This document shows, one piece after another, positions 1 to 12,856 of a DNA stretch of 64,000 nucleotides. Each line of letters begins with the position of its first letter. Position 1 is the stretch's first letter. Source of the DNA: Syngnathus acus (lineage: Eukaryota > Chordata > Actinopteri > Syngnathiformes > Syngnathidae); the NCBI RefSeq assembly GCF_901709675.1, contig NC_051106.1:10488001-10552000 (forward strand), given 5' to 3'. The notes under the pieces are model-generated. The model made no database searches. It saw only the letters and a program-made list of their open reading frames with translations, and was not told the origin of the DNA. A program made the translations under genes and the position numbers.

Positions 1-3000
1 TTTTTGCTCTGCACAAAATTCGTCCTGGAAGCTGAACTTGTGCTATGTGCTGTCCTTCCAGCAAGTTCCACAACCTTTTTCTCTCTATTTCTCATCAATG
101 AAGACTGGCAATGTTTCTAGTATTTGCTCCATCTGATCCAAATTGAACATGATGGTTTCTGCAATGGCTACTTTTGTTTCAAGCCTTCAATTAGCTTGAA
201 CTTTGACTCTACATATTGCCAAAACTCAATGTTTTCTTTTCAGTCTGCACGAGTGGGGGGAAAAATGGGAAGTGGGGATTTCTTCGAACAAAGCCCACCT
301 GTCTCGGGTGCAGGATTCTACTTTCACCTCTGTCTACAAGCTGTGTCGGTGCTTGTTATCCATGAATTCTCTTATTGGGGGCATTATGCATGGTGGAACA
401 GAGATAAGAAGCAAGGTGTTTTCCGTCTCCATGCGAGACTTAAATCTAGGAGTGTGGCGCCATTGTGCCATCTGGCAGGTAAACCGCATTAGCTTTGTGA
501 TTAACAGTAATGCTGTCGTAATTTAACTACCATGAATTGCTGTATTCAAATTCAGCTTAAAATAGCTCCATTTCTCTATCCATCAATTCTATTTGGCTCG
601 TTAGCAAATTGTGCTCGCTCAGTGAATGGTTTGCGTGCCCATTACTGTCTGAAAAATCACCGATGATTGCTCTTTTCTTTGACATTTAGACATCGGCCAA
701 AAAAACAAATCTCAGTTCCGTGCCTTTGTGAGATGCTACAAAACAAGTCCGTTTACAGCTACATAAAACCGCCACTGAGCAATGCATTTTACATAGAAAA
801 CTCCAGAAACAATCAGACAATGTGTCACATATAGTCTGGCCGGAGTAAAAGTTGCAGCTGAGTAAATGGTAGCATTTGCCCCTCATCCCGGAAATGGCAG
901 CCTTTGCCCCTTATTCGTCCCGTCGTCATCCCAGCCCAGAGGCCTTCTCTGAATCATGGTCACGAATGCTTGAAGAATCAGGCACGGCTGTGGTCCAAAA
1001 ATTAATCATATCAAATGGTCTGAAACAAAGCAATCTGCTTTCACGTGTGCATGGATGAAGGCGTTGGTCTTGAGACAAAAAGCTGAAAGTGATTGCACTG
1101 CCCTCCTGGAGTGAGGGAAGCTTAAGTGATAAATAAACGCACGGACACACAAACACACCCTTCCTACGTCAGAGCTGTGGATCGGTGACGAATGTTGAAG
1201 GAAAAAAACCCCGCTTTTTTTCTTCACATTTACACACACGCACACACGTTTGAGATTCACATACGTACATACTACATGGACGATGGCACTTCCGTAGCGC
1301 AGCGTGAACTCTTGTTCATACCCTGCGAGTAATGGAAATAATGTCGTGAAAGTACAATACGCACTAACATGTTTCTCACACACAGGCACCCAGGGCTTGG
1401 CAGAGCAGATAGATTAGTGTAATAGCCTCAGCCAAGTCAGTCATCTGCCCACTGCTGAGTAGCAAATGTTGGCAGCAGCATTCAGATCAGGCACAAAGAA
1501 ATTGGTCACAATGACAGTCCGCTCGGATGAACTTGTCATTCTTTCCCTTTTAAACAATGAATGATCAATTGTGTATTAAATGTATTTGCACGAGAATACG
1601 TATATTTGATGAAGTCAGTGCAAGCCAACTGTAGAATGGCAGTCAGTGGACGGACCGCGCGCGACCCATTACCACGTCTGAACATTTAAAAGAGGCTGTA
1701 AAGTGAATTGGCAGATTAGCACTGCCTTTCTTATTCAAATAGGAAAATGAGTTCATGCTTGATGTAGGTTGGAGCGGTTATTAAAACAACAACAACCTTT
1801 CTGACTGCATCACATTCAATGTTAAAAAAAAGACCTAACTGCATTTAAAGCAAAATTGACTTGAGGCATGTAGCTAGCTACGTCTCAAAATTGAAATATA
1901 ATATTGCGGAGTTATTTCTCACTTAGGCCTCCTGCAAAGTAGTTTTGAAGCTTGTGTGTGCCCGTGTCAAGCCCTTCAACTGCTCGAGCTAGAACTGGTC
2001 ACATTAGGGCAGTACAATTGCGCAACATGGACATAGGAACATTGAAGGTATTCATCTCAATTACCAATATCGTTTCTCCCAGTTTGAAAATGCATGTACA
2101 GCTCATTTTTTACTCTCAAATGCAGAGCTAAGGCCAGACGATGACAAATATATGAGGGAGCAGCGAGTGAGACGTGCATAGAGAGAGAGAGGGAGTGCAG
2201 AACGCACTTGATGCTTTCAGAGGAAACATTAAGTGATCCTCCATTATTTGGGGGTATTGTTGAATTTGAAAAAACAACAACACAGTGAGGCATTGTGCAA
2301 CACAGCACAATAATAGCAGACTATGCTGCTTTGAACCGTCATTCTGGAATTATGCTGCGAGTGTCATTTAGAAAGCAATAATACAAAATAGTATATAGAA
2401 ATTCAGTATAATGTATAATAATACAAAATGCAAACTTTACATGTGTCGTCAGCCATTAGCTTTACATACTAGATACTTTCATATATGTATGTAAGGGCTG
2501 AACAATTTAAAGAAAAAATTGTATTGACGGATATTTCAATATCCGTTTAACTTTTTTTTTTTTAAATCAAGTTTCAGTGCGCATGATCGAAAAGGGCATC
2601 ATACCCTGAAGAGCATTCAGCATGTGTGTGGGTGTGGGGGTGTGCGTGCGTGCGTGCGCGCGTGCACCTGCACAGGCATATGCCATTTAATTAGTTAGTA
2701 AACAGACGTCTCTGTTTGTGGGCATCAGTGTGAGAGCGACCCAACGACACAGATAGGGGAATTAATAGGTGTGTGTATGTCAGCTTGTCGCTGCTGCCGC
2801 CGCCGCCGTTAAACTGCAGAGAGAGAGAGAGAGAGAAAGAGGGAGGAAACCGTGGAGGGAAGCACATTGGAGAGCAGCCGTGGTCAGCTCAGTGTTTAGA
2901 TGTCCCTTTTAGTATTCATGGGCTCGCAGCGATTGGTCACGGAGAGCCACACACACACACACATATCTCCATGTGGTGTTATTCCACAGAGGGCACTCTA

Positions 3001-3356
3001 ACGACCTCCGCGTACATTCCCCACGCCTTAATACAAACCACTAAACCTTAACATGCCATCTCACCTTCACTTAACTCTAAAACAGATAGTTAACGTGAGC
3101 AAGGCAACCTTTTGCTCAGTCAGTGCGCAAAAGGCCAAGAAGTGCCAACTGGCCCTTCATGTTTTAATGAGGAATTTCATTAGCATTTGAATGAGGGAAG
3201 CGGCAAAAGCTGACTAGCCATTTCGAAGGAACTGAAGGACGAATGGGCAAATTCCCACATGAACAAGTGTTGCCCACTGCACTAGGTCACGATGAATCCT
3301 TTTTCCTGAGATCTGCCTGTAACATGAAGTGAGATGCTCTGATTGTTGTTCCCTAG
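1..3356 (+). other. intron (5' part outside window) of the LRFN5-like gene
   Basis: No coding exon is recognisable here. The next exon (3357) opens in the middle of the FN3 domain, so the signal peptide, leucine-rich repeats and Ig domain must lie on an exon upstream of base 1. The stretch holds a GT-rich tract near 2620-2665, a short GA tract near 2818-2840 and an AC tract near 2949-2963. It ends in a normal acceptor (ttccctag) at 3356. Confidence 0.7.
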
Positions 3357-5374
3357 AATGATCCCTCCATCAAGTAAGAGCTTCCTGGTCAACAACCTGG
3401 CAGCAGGAAGCCAGTACGATCTATGCGTGCTGGCCATCTACGACGACATCAGCACCTCCCTGACGGCCACCCGCGTGGTAGGATGCGTGCAGTTCACCAC
3501 CGAGTCCGAGTATATGAGATGCCATTTTATGCAATCCCAATTCCTCGGCGGGACTATGATCATCATCATCGGAGGGATTATAGTGGCTTCTGTGCTCATT
3601 TTCATCATCATCTTGATGATACGTTACAAGGTGGGTCGCCATCTGTTTCTTTGAACCCATTCGCATTCGTTACGCTCGTTCCCCATCCCCTGCTACCCTG
3701 TAATAGTGCCATAAATATAATTAGTCACAGTGACAGAGGTAGGTCTTTTGGATTATAAAATGGGTTTTTTTTGGATTATAAGATGTTTTTATTGTTTTTC
3801 TCTTGTAGTTTTAATGTTCTCACTTGGAACTAAATGATGGATAGGGGTAGGACATGATAAGCTTAGGCTTCTTCCTACTCCTTTTCGAACAGTGATATAG
3901 GTATATTGTTTGTTGTTGTTGTTTTTTAATTGTCTTTAAATCATGTTTGAAATCAAAATGCATTCATTCATAGGTACCAAAATAATGATTGCACCATGTT
4001 TCTCATGGAATGGAAGCGCATGGCTTACTTTGATATTACCCAAGGCCAGTGTGTGGTGTATTATGAGCGATACCTGAAAGCAGCAGCAGCAGCAGCAGCA
4101 GCAGCTTCTGGCTGCACTTTTAATAGACTGCGAACAACATAGAGAGCCTTGCTTGTAAAATGTCTGTCTTTTGGAAGTGTTTTGATTTGGGAAAAGCGCA
4201 TGAGCGCAATGGTGACTTTGAACGGCTGTAAATTTTAGTACTAGACTAGTTGCTCTGCATATGGCATTACCCTGAAATGGAATTTTTGTTACAAGTGGAA
4301 TTGATTGGAAGTGATTCATTGGCCCTCTGAGAGGATTTTAATTCGTTCCCTTTTTGTTTTGAATGCCTCTCTATCGACGGGTATTTTCCCATCCATCCAT
4401 CCATCCATCCATCCATCCAGATTCCTGAGAAACGCGCTGCACATGAAAACGCCAAAGAGGCGTGACTCACTGCCAACGTGTTTCATGACCCGCAGGTGTG
4501 CAACCCAGGAGATGGCGTTAAAGGCATGTCAATGTCCATGACCAACGTTCACTCTCAGACAAACGGGCAAAGGTGCAGCGTGACCCCCAGTAACTCCAAG
4601 CACGCCTCCATCGGATTGGAGGACCTGTCAAAGAAGAAGAGTGGAGGGAAGGACGCCGCCACTGCCGCCACCACCACCACCACCACCACCACCACCACGC
4701 TTTCATCCAACTCCTCCCTACCCGACTGCTCCACGGACACATCTGTTCTCAGCCAGCATTGGACAACACTTGGGGCTGAAGAACAAGTCAAAGTGGGTGA
4801 GGAGAGAGCTCGAGCCAGCCTCTCCTCGACCGCCGCCACCAGCTCGCTGGGCAGGCCAAAGCGGAAGCCCGCTCCAAGTAAACCGGGTTCGGCTTGCTCA
4901 AACACCTCAGCCGCCCCGGAGAACCTCCCGAGCGCGTGCCCTCGCGCTCCTTCTGCCTCGACCGCCTCTTCCACTCCTCTAGATACGCTCAACACCAACC
5001 GCAACAATTCCACCTCACTTAACCAAGGGCAGCCGCCTCCTCCCATTGGCAACCTTCGTCCACTTCCCTCCGTCCGCTATCGGGAAACGCCCATTCTGCG
5101 CCGGGCGCCTCGTGCCCGCACCTCCTCCGCTGCCAAGTACCAGACTCTCCCCGTGGAGGAGGGAGGCCGGAGCAGGCCGAGGAGGAGATATTCCCTCAGC
5201 GAAGGGGGCTCAAAGACTCTGGCGTACAATCCAGGGAGCGCGGCAAAATTAGGACGCATGGTGCGGGACAAAAGGAGTCAATCCATGAGCGGAATGCTCT
5301 TCTCCAAAGATGGCGAGGGCGACTCTAATAGAGGGCGCTGTGATTCGGACTGGATCTTGGAAAGCACGGTTTAA
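3357..5374 (+). CDS. lrfn5: LRFN5-like synaptic adhesion molecule (SALM family), last two coding exons
   Basis: SALM/LRFN proteins are single-pass neuronal adhesion receptors (LRRs, Ig, FN3, TM, cytoplasmic tail) that organise synapses. Exons 3357-3630 and 4496-5374 are joined in phase 0. The first gives the end of the FN3 domain ([19 protein letters not shown]) and a transmembrane helix after FLGGTM, then RYK. The second gives a tail of about 290 residues beginning VCNPGDG, with SQTNG, a polythreonine run (from ACC repeats at about 4670-4697) and NTNRNNST. The FN3-TM part and NTNRNNST resemble LRFN5 most. However, the protein ends in ESTV, a class I PDZ ligand known from LRFN1/2/4, preceded by a [10 protein letters not shown]-type box also typical of those paralogues. 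The paralogue call is therefore moderate; LRFN2 is the main alternative. The 5' exons are outside the window. The stop is TAA at 5372-5374. Confidence 0.85.
4079..4105. repeat. (CAG)n microsatellite in lrfn5 intron
   Basis: About nine CAG units lie in the last intron of the LRFN-like gene. A (CATC)n tract follows at 4388-4419, about 75 bp before the acceptor. Neither is coding: no splice-bounded reading frame uses them. Confidence 0.9.
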
Positions 5375-6127
5375 ATTGAAACCAGACAACACGTTAGCTA
5401 TTGTTATTTTGGGTGTGGCGTGCGTCTGTTTGTGGGACTGGAAGCTCAAGTGAGCCTGTGACATCAATATTTGTGTGAGCATGGACAAGGAGGAGTCTAT
5501 TTCTGGGTGACAAATGGTCTTCTTTTGAAGGCTTTTTTATGTCTGTTTCACAAGCATTTTTTGACACCTTTGTTTCCAAGTCTATCCTTGAGCAAGTGGA
5601 GATCTTGCCTTGCCTTGTCTCGTTGCGTCCTCGACTTGTCCTGTTGGTTCCACTTGATAGCACAAAAGAATACAAGTCAATGGGCTCACTGCATCATTTT
5701 CACTTGATCTGCAAATACCACAAAAAAGGGAGGGAAAAAAAGAGAATGAAGATAAATAATGTCCATCTGTCTAGAGTCGACAGCAAGTGTGTGTGTGACC
5801 ACGCCGTGGCAAGAGATACTAGCAGTCGGTGCCTTCTTTTGCACAAAAATACTCCAAGCGGAAGTAGCTCTCGGTCGGACAAACGTTTTCACACAGCCTT
5901 GTGTTTCTTGGCAAATAGACTGAATATCAAATGGAAACTTTATGGACCTCTTATGAAATTGATCTTTTTTAAAAGGGAAAAAAAAGAACCTACGAAAACA
6001 AAGCTTTTGGCTGACGTTGGTATACTTCAGCCTGGGTTGTTGGTCACATGTTACCGCAAAGCTCATGTACAGAAAAAGACAACATGTACTGTGTTGTTAT
6101 GTTGTGTAAAATAAAATAAAAATAAAA
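5375..6127 (+). other. lrfn5: 3' UTR of lrfn5-like gene with overlapping polyadenylation signals
   Basis: Non-coding stretch after the TAA stop. At 6110-6126 there are several overlapping AATAAA hexamers (aaaataaaataaaaataaaa), the obvious transcript end. Long open frames exist here but have no family resemblance. Confidence 0.7.
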
Positions 6128-7739
6128 AAGGTTGAATTAAAAACTTCTGGTGTCATGGTTGGAACAAAGTAACTTTTTGTGTCACCGCAGTACACAAAAA
6201 TGATTTTTGAAAGAACTCTGAATTAGATTTTAGACAAAAGTCTATCTTGAGTTTCTCTCCCACTCATTGGGATAAACTCGCCGCTCTGACCACAGCCGTG
6301 AACAAAAGCAACGCGCTTGTTTTGAGCTGTGTGCATATGGTGACACAGAGCTCAAGGCGGGCAACGTGACTGGGAGTGAAAAAGGATGCAACATATTGTG
6401 CTGCATTGCCTTGGAAATGGGCACTGCCAGTCTAAAATGGCATTTTCTTTGCATCTTTCTGCTTCTGCAGACTACAAATGTAAACCAATGGCACAAATCA
6501 ATGCCTTGTCACCGATGAGCTTGATTTTCGAGCTAGTTTCAAAATCCATCAGGTCATGGTGCCGGCCGGCAGACATCGAGAGAATATTTCCGAAGCAAGC
6601 TGAGTCATTCGCGAGTAGCCTCTGAGATGACGGGGGAAACAAATTGTTCCCTTTCTTGAATTTGATACAATTCAATGGCTTGGTTATACAGTCACCCTCT
6701 CTGTTCTGGCGCGCACACGCATGACCTTCCTCGGACTTCCTTTAGCTCTAAAAGCTCAATGGTAAGAGGCTTTGTAGAAGCACCTCATCTCTACTTTTCA
6801 GACCTTGTATCATGAAAGTTTCACCATCTATTTTTGTCATATCAATCACATTTTGCCACGAGGGCCCAGCGGACCTTATTACAGCCACATTTTGCCATGG
6901 CCCGAAGGCCTCTTTGTACTCGCTCGGGTGGCGGCCATCACTGCGTCAATGCCGTGTGCGCTTTTCCAGCCTCTTGTTTTGAAAACGTATTTGTGCATCA
7001 GCTCACATTGTTTCTCATAGTAGATCATCAGAAACAGTCACAGAAATATAATTGCCCCATTAAGGGATTATTATATCAAGGATGATTATGATGTGGATTA
7101 TATGAGAATGACTATTTATCTGAACTAGGTTTGTGTTGCCGTAATAGAGGCAAGCATAAGCTATTTACAGGTAGGAGCCATGGACGCATTGTAATGTGCA
7201 GAGTCTGATGCTTTTTTTTTTTTTTGGCTGCATGCAGACGCACACCAACTGTTTAAGTAATCATTTCAAACTGTTTTCAGCATTTCATCACCATCAACTT
7301 AATACAAAATCTTAAGTGGGCAAATGCCACATGCGATCAAAATCAATATTATTCATCACCGTTTTTTTTTCCTCCTCAATTAGTGGTCTGGCCTTGGCTA
7401 TTGTTGGCATAGCAACATTCCACTTGGTCTAAATTATAGTGCCGTGGCCAATCAAACACAAGCGGTGACCCTGGAGAGACGGCAATAACAAATCAGCTTA
7501 AGTGCGAGGGTGGATGAAAGTGTCAGAGCGACCGTTGTGTTGCACACGCATATCACCCACCGTCTCTTGTTGAGCAGATACCTTTGACTCCAGACAGATG
7601 GGATCTATTTCTCATTTGTCTAATGGTGCACATTCTCCTTTCTCAGCGTCACCTGTTGCCGTCTTCATCTTCTTTAAACTGCAAAGTAATTGGCAATCTT
7701 TTCCGGTATGTCTTTTGCAACCCTTTTGAATCGGCTCCA

Positions 7740-7930
7740 TAATCATCCGTCCGTCCGTCCGTCCATCCATTCTCCGCACCGCTTGTCCCCACTGGAGCCT
7801 ATCCCAGCAGTCATGGGGCAGCAGGCGCCCCGCCTGAGTTGCTTGCCAGCCAATCGCAGGGCACACAGAGACAGAAAACCATCCGCACTCACACCTACAG
7901 GCAATTCAACTGCTCATTCGACATGGCCTC
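7740..7930 (+). mobile_element. fish interspersed repeat fragment (CATC-headed family)
   Basis: The text runs from a TCCG/CATC head into a 'ctggagcctatcccagcagtcat' type core. It continues through 'ttgccagccaatcgcagggca' to 'actcacacctacaggcaatt'. I recognise this word order as a very common high-copy teleost repeat. It carries several mutations and no open frame. A piece of the same family in reverse orientation lies near 13648-13700 (ggacaagcgctatagaaaatgga), and a weak one follows the CATC array at 27570-27680. Confidence 0.65.
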
Positions 7931-9505
7931 ATTAGGAGGCTGCAAAATAGCGTCCTGCGGGCCCGCATATAGCCCACACGCCACAGGTTTGAGACCACCG
8001 TGTTCCATGAGTAGAATTAATTGTACCCACCTGGACACAGCTCTCTTTCCATCTGCTGTGTTCAGCGGCGGAACAAAACTTGAACTCTCTCGATAGAACA
8101 GATGTGCATTAGAAACATGGGGTGGCTCCAGATGAGTTTGTTTTTGGCCTTCTTGATGAAAATTGCTTTCTTCTCTTCCTCCTCAGTTCTCTTTGTTTTT
8201 GTCCGTTTTTCTGGGTCCAATCAGGATCTGGCTTTCTTAGAGGTGGAAAAGAAAGATGCTGTTGTTCAAGTACTTGTGGTCTATGAAAAGAGCTCATGAA
8301 AGGCAACTGTTCTAAACGTTTTGCCTTATTTGCCTGAATATAAAGTGACTGACTCTGTGAGGCCCATGTGACTTTGTACTGGATTAGAGCCAAAGGGTAA
8401 TTGACAGACTCACTAATCCAACGGGCAAGGGGAGAGGGGTCAGCAATCCAAGATTTAACAGTCGATAATTGGCCTATCAGCCCAAAGCTTGAGCTGGGAA
8501 GTTTAACTTAAGTGTGGGGGGAAAAGGAAAAAAAATCCACCGGTGACATACGTGTGCGTGCGTGCACTGAAACAGTCTTGTAAACATTTAATTGAGAGCA
8601 ATCCCAAAAGTGAGCAGTTGAATACATACCTTTTGATTGGGAGTTCAAGCCACAGCAATACGTATCATCTTAAATCTTCACCCTGGTCTGAGTGACGGCA
8701 AATCCCCTGGCTGCACTGTGCCAGTCAGGCGAGTCGTAATTCCAAGCTGGAAACCAAAGCCCCATACTCTTAAGACAATACAACGTTGAGTGCCAGACTT
8801 TTTAAATGTAGGCCAACACACACAAAATGAAATGATTTTGAAGTCTCTGTAACTCAAGAAGTAGAATTGTGCATCCAATCCGGCTTGTCCCAAAAACGTA
8901 TTCTACGACTGCTTGGATAAAAGAAAAATGTCCCCACAAAAACACAGCATAATGAAAAATGTTTCTTTCAATCCATTTCCAAAAAACAGTTCAATACAGT
9001 AGCGAATGATATGATTTCCATTCAAAGTGTCAAAAGCCCGGCAGCAGTATAATGAAAATACATTCAGGGGCGGGACTCACTGCAGTCTGTCGAGAGGGAG
9101 AAGGTTAATTGTCGCTACGGTAATTGAAATGTAATGGCCACCTTTAAATCCTTTTCAGCAGGCGGCGGGCGACTGCTTCGTTGGTCTGCCTCACAATTTT
9201 GACATTCATAGCTAAGCTTTTGCCTCCCTTTGCAAGTCTGCATAGAATGATTCTCACACGTCCACACTTGCACAGATAGATTTTGGTGCTAATCCGCTAT
9301 ATTTTACCGACGTACGGTTGTCATGGGAGTCGGGAGGACAAGGAGCTCGTACAAGCACGAGTAGTCGTTCTCTTTCAAATAAGAATTTGACTTCATCTCC
9401 TGCACCGTCTGCTCCCAGAAGGACAACAACAATCTGGCTGTTCGTTTAGTGACTCCTCACTTCCTGACACTTACCAGGACCTGCTCGGAATCTTAACAAG
9501 GGCCA

Positions 9506-9541
9506 GCGCAGGGCAGGGCAGGGCAGGGCAGGGCAGGGCAG
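9506..9541. repeat. (CAGGG)n short minisatellite
   Basis: About seven perfect 5-bp units (gggca) in a row inside unique sequence. Confidence 0.9.
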
Positions 9542-10615
9542 CACTGCAAGCAAGAGAATGAGAGCCATAAAAGGACACTAGCGTGAGACCAACAACGCGC
9601 TGAATTCATTTCACGCTCTATTGCTAATTGAAAAGATGATGTGATATACTGTATGAAGATGATTGAGAAAGAAAAAAAAAAAGGCCCAACCCAATTGCGG
9701 ACAGAGTCAAGTTTAGAATTTTTCCAAATTCCAATTGTGTACTTTGAGAGGAGAAATCAGGACTGATGTGTTGGACAAAGTGTACGTATTGTTTTTGGAC
9801 ATTTGAAGAGTAGGCGGAGTAGGTCTGTGTGTGAATCCTCCCTGCTGCGAGCTCCTGCCCCAAGGCTGTTGCCATGAAGGTAAACACCACACCCTCCTCG
9901 ACTCATTCGTAGAATTGCAGTCACATACCCGATACAACAATTAAAAGTGTTTAAAAAAAAAACACCTTAAAATCAGATTTGACACAAATGAGTTGCATGA
10001 AAAATTGCTTCAATCACTCTCAATGGAGTGACCCAGATGGGAAAATACAGCTTCAAATGTTTTGACATGGAGCAGTTGTCGATTTTTTTGACTCCTCTAG
10101 GTAGCACTGTTGGTTTGAATGAATGGCTTTAAGAAATGGAGAATCAGTGCTCTTTCAGTCAGTCAATGCTGAATCCAAAAATTGCGATGTATTCATTTAA
10201 ATATGAATCATTTATAGACATAATTAAAACCAAAGAATCATTTTCAATTTGGAGCATAATTAGGCATCATTACCTAATTACTATTCAATGTCACTTTCAT
10301 GCTGCTCTTGGCAGCGAGTAGGAGTGTTAACCTCTGCCACGCAACACTTGGGAAGTGCTACTTTCCTTTTTGAGGCAGCGCATTTGAACAGTTGACCCTT
10401 TTAATCATACACTCATTCTCACACAGAAGGCCCACCACACCTCTGAATTATGTAGACTGACGTGACAGCCAGAGACCAAGTGATGTGGAGGAAATGTGAC
10501 GGGCGGGGCTGAACCTTCAAACCTGTTTGCCTGAAAACTTTTGGAAATCAACATCAGACAGTCATGATGTGAATTATACAGTCAAATCAGTCATGCATTA
10601 TTCTTCTTGCTTTCC

Positions 10616-10735
10616 AATGTATTGCTATGTGAGTTTGTAAAATGGTTTTTGTAGATTTGCCTTCTACAAGCATGTGCAATTTATTTAATGACCTTTATAC
10701 ACAAACCATTCATAAACTCACATAGCAACGCATAT
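10616..10735. repeat. imperfect inverted repeat, arms about 35 bp
   Basis: The left arm starts atgtattgctatgtgagttt and the right arm (10700-10735) contains aaactcacatagcaacgcat, its reverse complement with few mismatches. The arms are separated by about 47 bp. The single strand could fold into one long hairpin. I see no transposase remnant or other repeat text around it. Confidence 0.75.
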
Positions 10736-10998
10736 TTATTGACACATTTAGTTTTCTGTTTACAAACTTTGATTTCATAAACGTGTTTAGATCTATTTTT
10801 GAGGCCGCAAAGTTTCAATATTTGCCATTTTACTTCTATCTGTGGGTTGCTGAGTCACCACTGCTCTTCCAGCCCATGTCATGAAAATCCGACATTAGCC
10901 CCCACAGGAGTGGCACCAATCATTTCTCATCTCCCTCCCAATATCCTTAGCAGATGAAACGTGAGCGAGCGAGCGTGCAAGCGTGCAAGCGGGTCGGC

Positions 10999-11029
10999 CG
11001 GCAGGCAGGCAGGCAGGCAGGCAGGCAGC
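10999..11029. repeat. (GGCA)n tetranucleotide array
   Basis: About seven units of ggca, the same motif family as the long arrays at 49625-49887 and 59684-59868. Confidence 0.9.
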
Positions 11030-11821
11030 AAAGAGGAGGCGCAGGAACAAAGATGATTAACTGGTTTGAACTTCAACTGATGACAAGCTGCTCCGGTGTG
11101 CTTTGCATAATTATACACCATCCTGTCCTGCTCATTCCTTTTGTGTTAGCATTGCAGATTTTTTTCCAAACGCATAAGATGCCTAAATGACAGCTTACTG
11201 GAAGCCACTGGCATACGAGTGAGCCCCGTCCGTCACTTCCCTATTGACCTTATCCTCCAGCAGCATACTTGAGAATCGATACAAACGCATTTCAGCTTAA
11301 AAGTCCCTGATGTTCCTCCTTTGTATAAATGGCCACGTTAGAATTGTTTTATTTTATTTTACCACGACATACCTCTTCCAGCTCCTTTCCTCTGTCCATC
11401 AGCTAGGCCATATCAAGCTATGCACACTAAAAAAAGTGCAGATTTGCCAATAGCTTCTTGCTTCTAACCCTTAACTTATACCCTAAACAATCGACTCATA
11501 ATTCCCCCCAGAAGTAGCTTTTGACAACTTTTAAAATCCTCGCTGTTGCAAAAATATGACCGTATCCACAATTTTTGCTTTGGCACTGCTAAAGGTTGTC
11601 AAAAGACCCCATGGCAGATTGAGCAAAATTGCTCCGGCCCAGAGATGGGCCACACTTGCACCTGGCCCACATACCTGAATGAATGATGGTCCTTTTGTGG
11701 TCCACATCTGGCATCCACAATATGGGCCACATGAAGGCCCATCTGTATCTCAGCAAAGTTGGATAACCAGAGCTGGGCCTATTCTCGGTCCAAAGTGGAA
11801 TGCAGGATGCACTTGAACAGC

Positions 11822-11888
11822 ATCCGTCCGTCCGTCCGTCCGCCCGCCCGTCCCTCCCTCCCTAACCCCCTCCCTCCCTCCCTCCCTC
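11822..11888. repeat. (TCCG)n / (CCCT)n compound array
   Basis: Tandem tccg units grade into ccct units, interrupted once by taac. Confidence 0.85.
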
Positions 11889-12667
11889 GTGCCCTCTTCA
11901 AATCCTCTCTCCTTCTTGCCACTGTCCCTATCAGGAGCCAGATGCAGCCATCTTTGGATTGTGCCATCGATTTGCTGGTGCGTAGCCTCAGAGGTTACGC
12001 CTCACAGCAGCTGAAACGTGCAAACGTGGTGTCAAACGTAAGTTGAAGGACAATATCCAAGTCATATTTGTTGTCGCAGCGCATCGTTTTATGCACTATT
12101 TTGCTTTCAAAGCAGTATCTTGTCAGCGAGCCATGCCATATAAATCCATTATACGAGGTAGGTAAACATTTTGACAATGTTCACCGCCCACATGTGATGC
12201 TGCTCTAGTGCTCCTTTTTCAGCCCGTGGGGGAAAAAAAATCATACAGCCAAAGGATACAAACAGAGAGGAAAAAAACGCTTCGTCAGCCTCAAGGCAGG
12301 TACTGAGCACAGTAGGAAAACGTCGCAGGTCCTGGGGGAGAGGAAGGCACAATGTTAGGCTCCAGTAGTCTGCAAGAGTGACATTTGTCTGTTAAAAGAC
12401 AATTAATAATACAATCATGTGGAATATACGTACTAGGTGGGTGGTCTTCCACTATCACCAAAATCCTTTGGGGGAGCAAAACGTTGTCTTTTTGTCTTTG
12501 AATGCAAATTTGGCAGAAATAACATTGAAATGTTGATGCATACATGATGACAGTGTTTCTAGAAATGGGATCAAAGGGAAATATGAATGAGATCGAAATT
12601 GCAAACAGACAGATGAAAGTTGAAAGGAGGAAGCATTACACTTGGAGTCCAACTGCTGAGGAGGGAC

Positions 12668-12820
12668 TGCCCGCCGCCGCCGCCGCCGCATCCAGCACAC
12701 ACCCACGCTCAGACAAAACACACACACACACACACAGAGACGCAAGCAGACAGCTATTCTTGCCGATGGCTGACACAGATACTGCAATGCAGAGAGGGAT
12801 GAGCCAGCCAGCCAGCCAGC

Positions 12821-12856
<36 letters not shown>
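12668..12856. repeat. cluster of short arrays: (CCG)n, (AC)n, (CCAG)n
   Basis: CCG units at about 12670-12690, AC units at about 12718-12736, and some thirteen CCAG units at 12802-12856 with one ccgg interruption. Confidence 0.9.

Noticed and set aside
5539-6114. 191-codon open frame in the lrfn5 3' region
   Set aside because: Lies in the 3' UTR, low complexity, no recognisable domain, ends at the polyadenylation signals.
8102-8299. Small frame with a hydrophobic start, possible secreted peptide
   Set aside because: Serine/phenylalanine low complexity from TTC repeats, no promoter or splice support.
10130-10320. AT-rich block with TAATTA words, possible conserved enhancer
   Set aside because: Conservation cannot be judged from one sequence; composition alone is not evidence.
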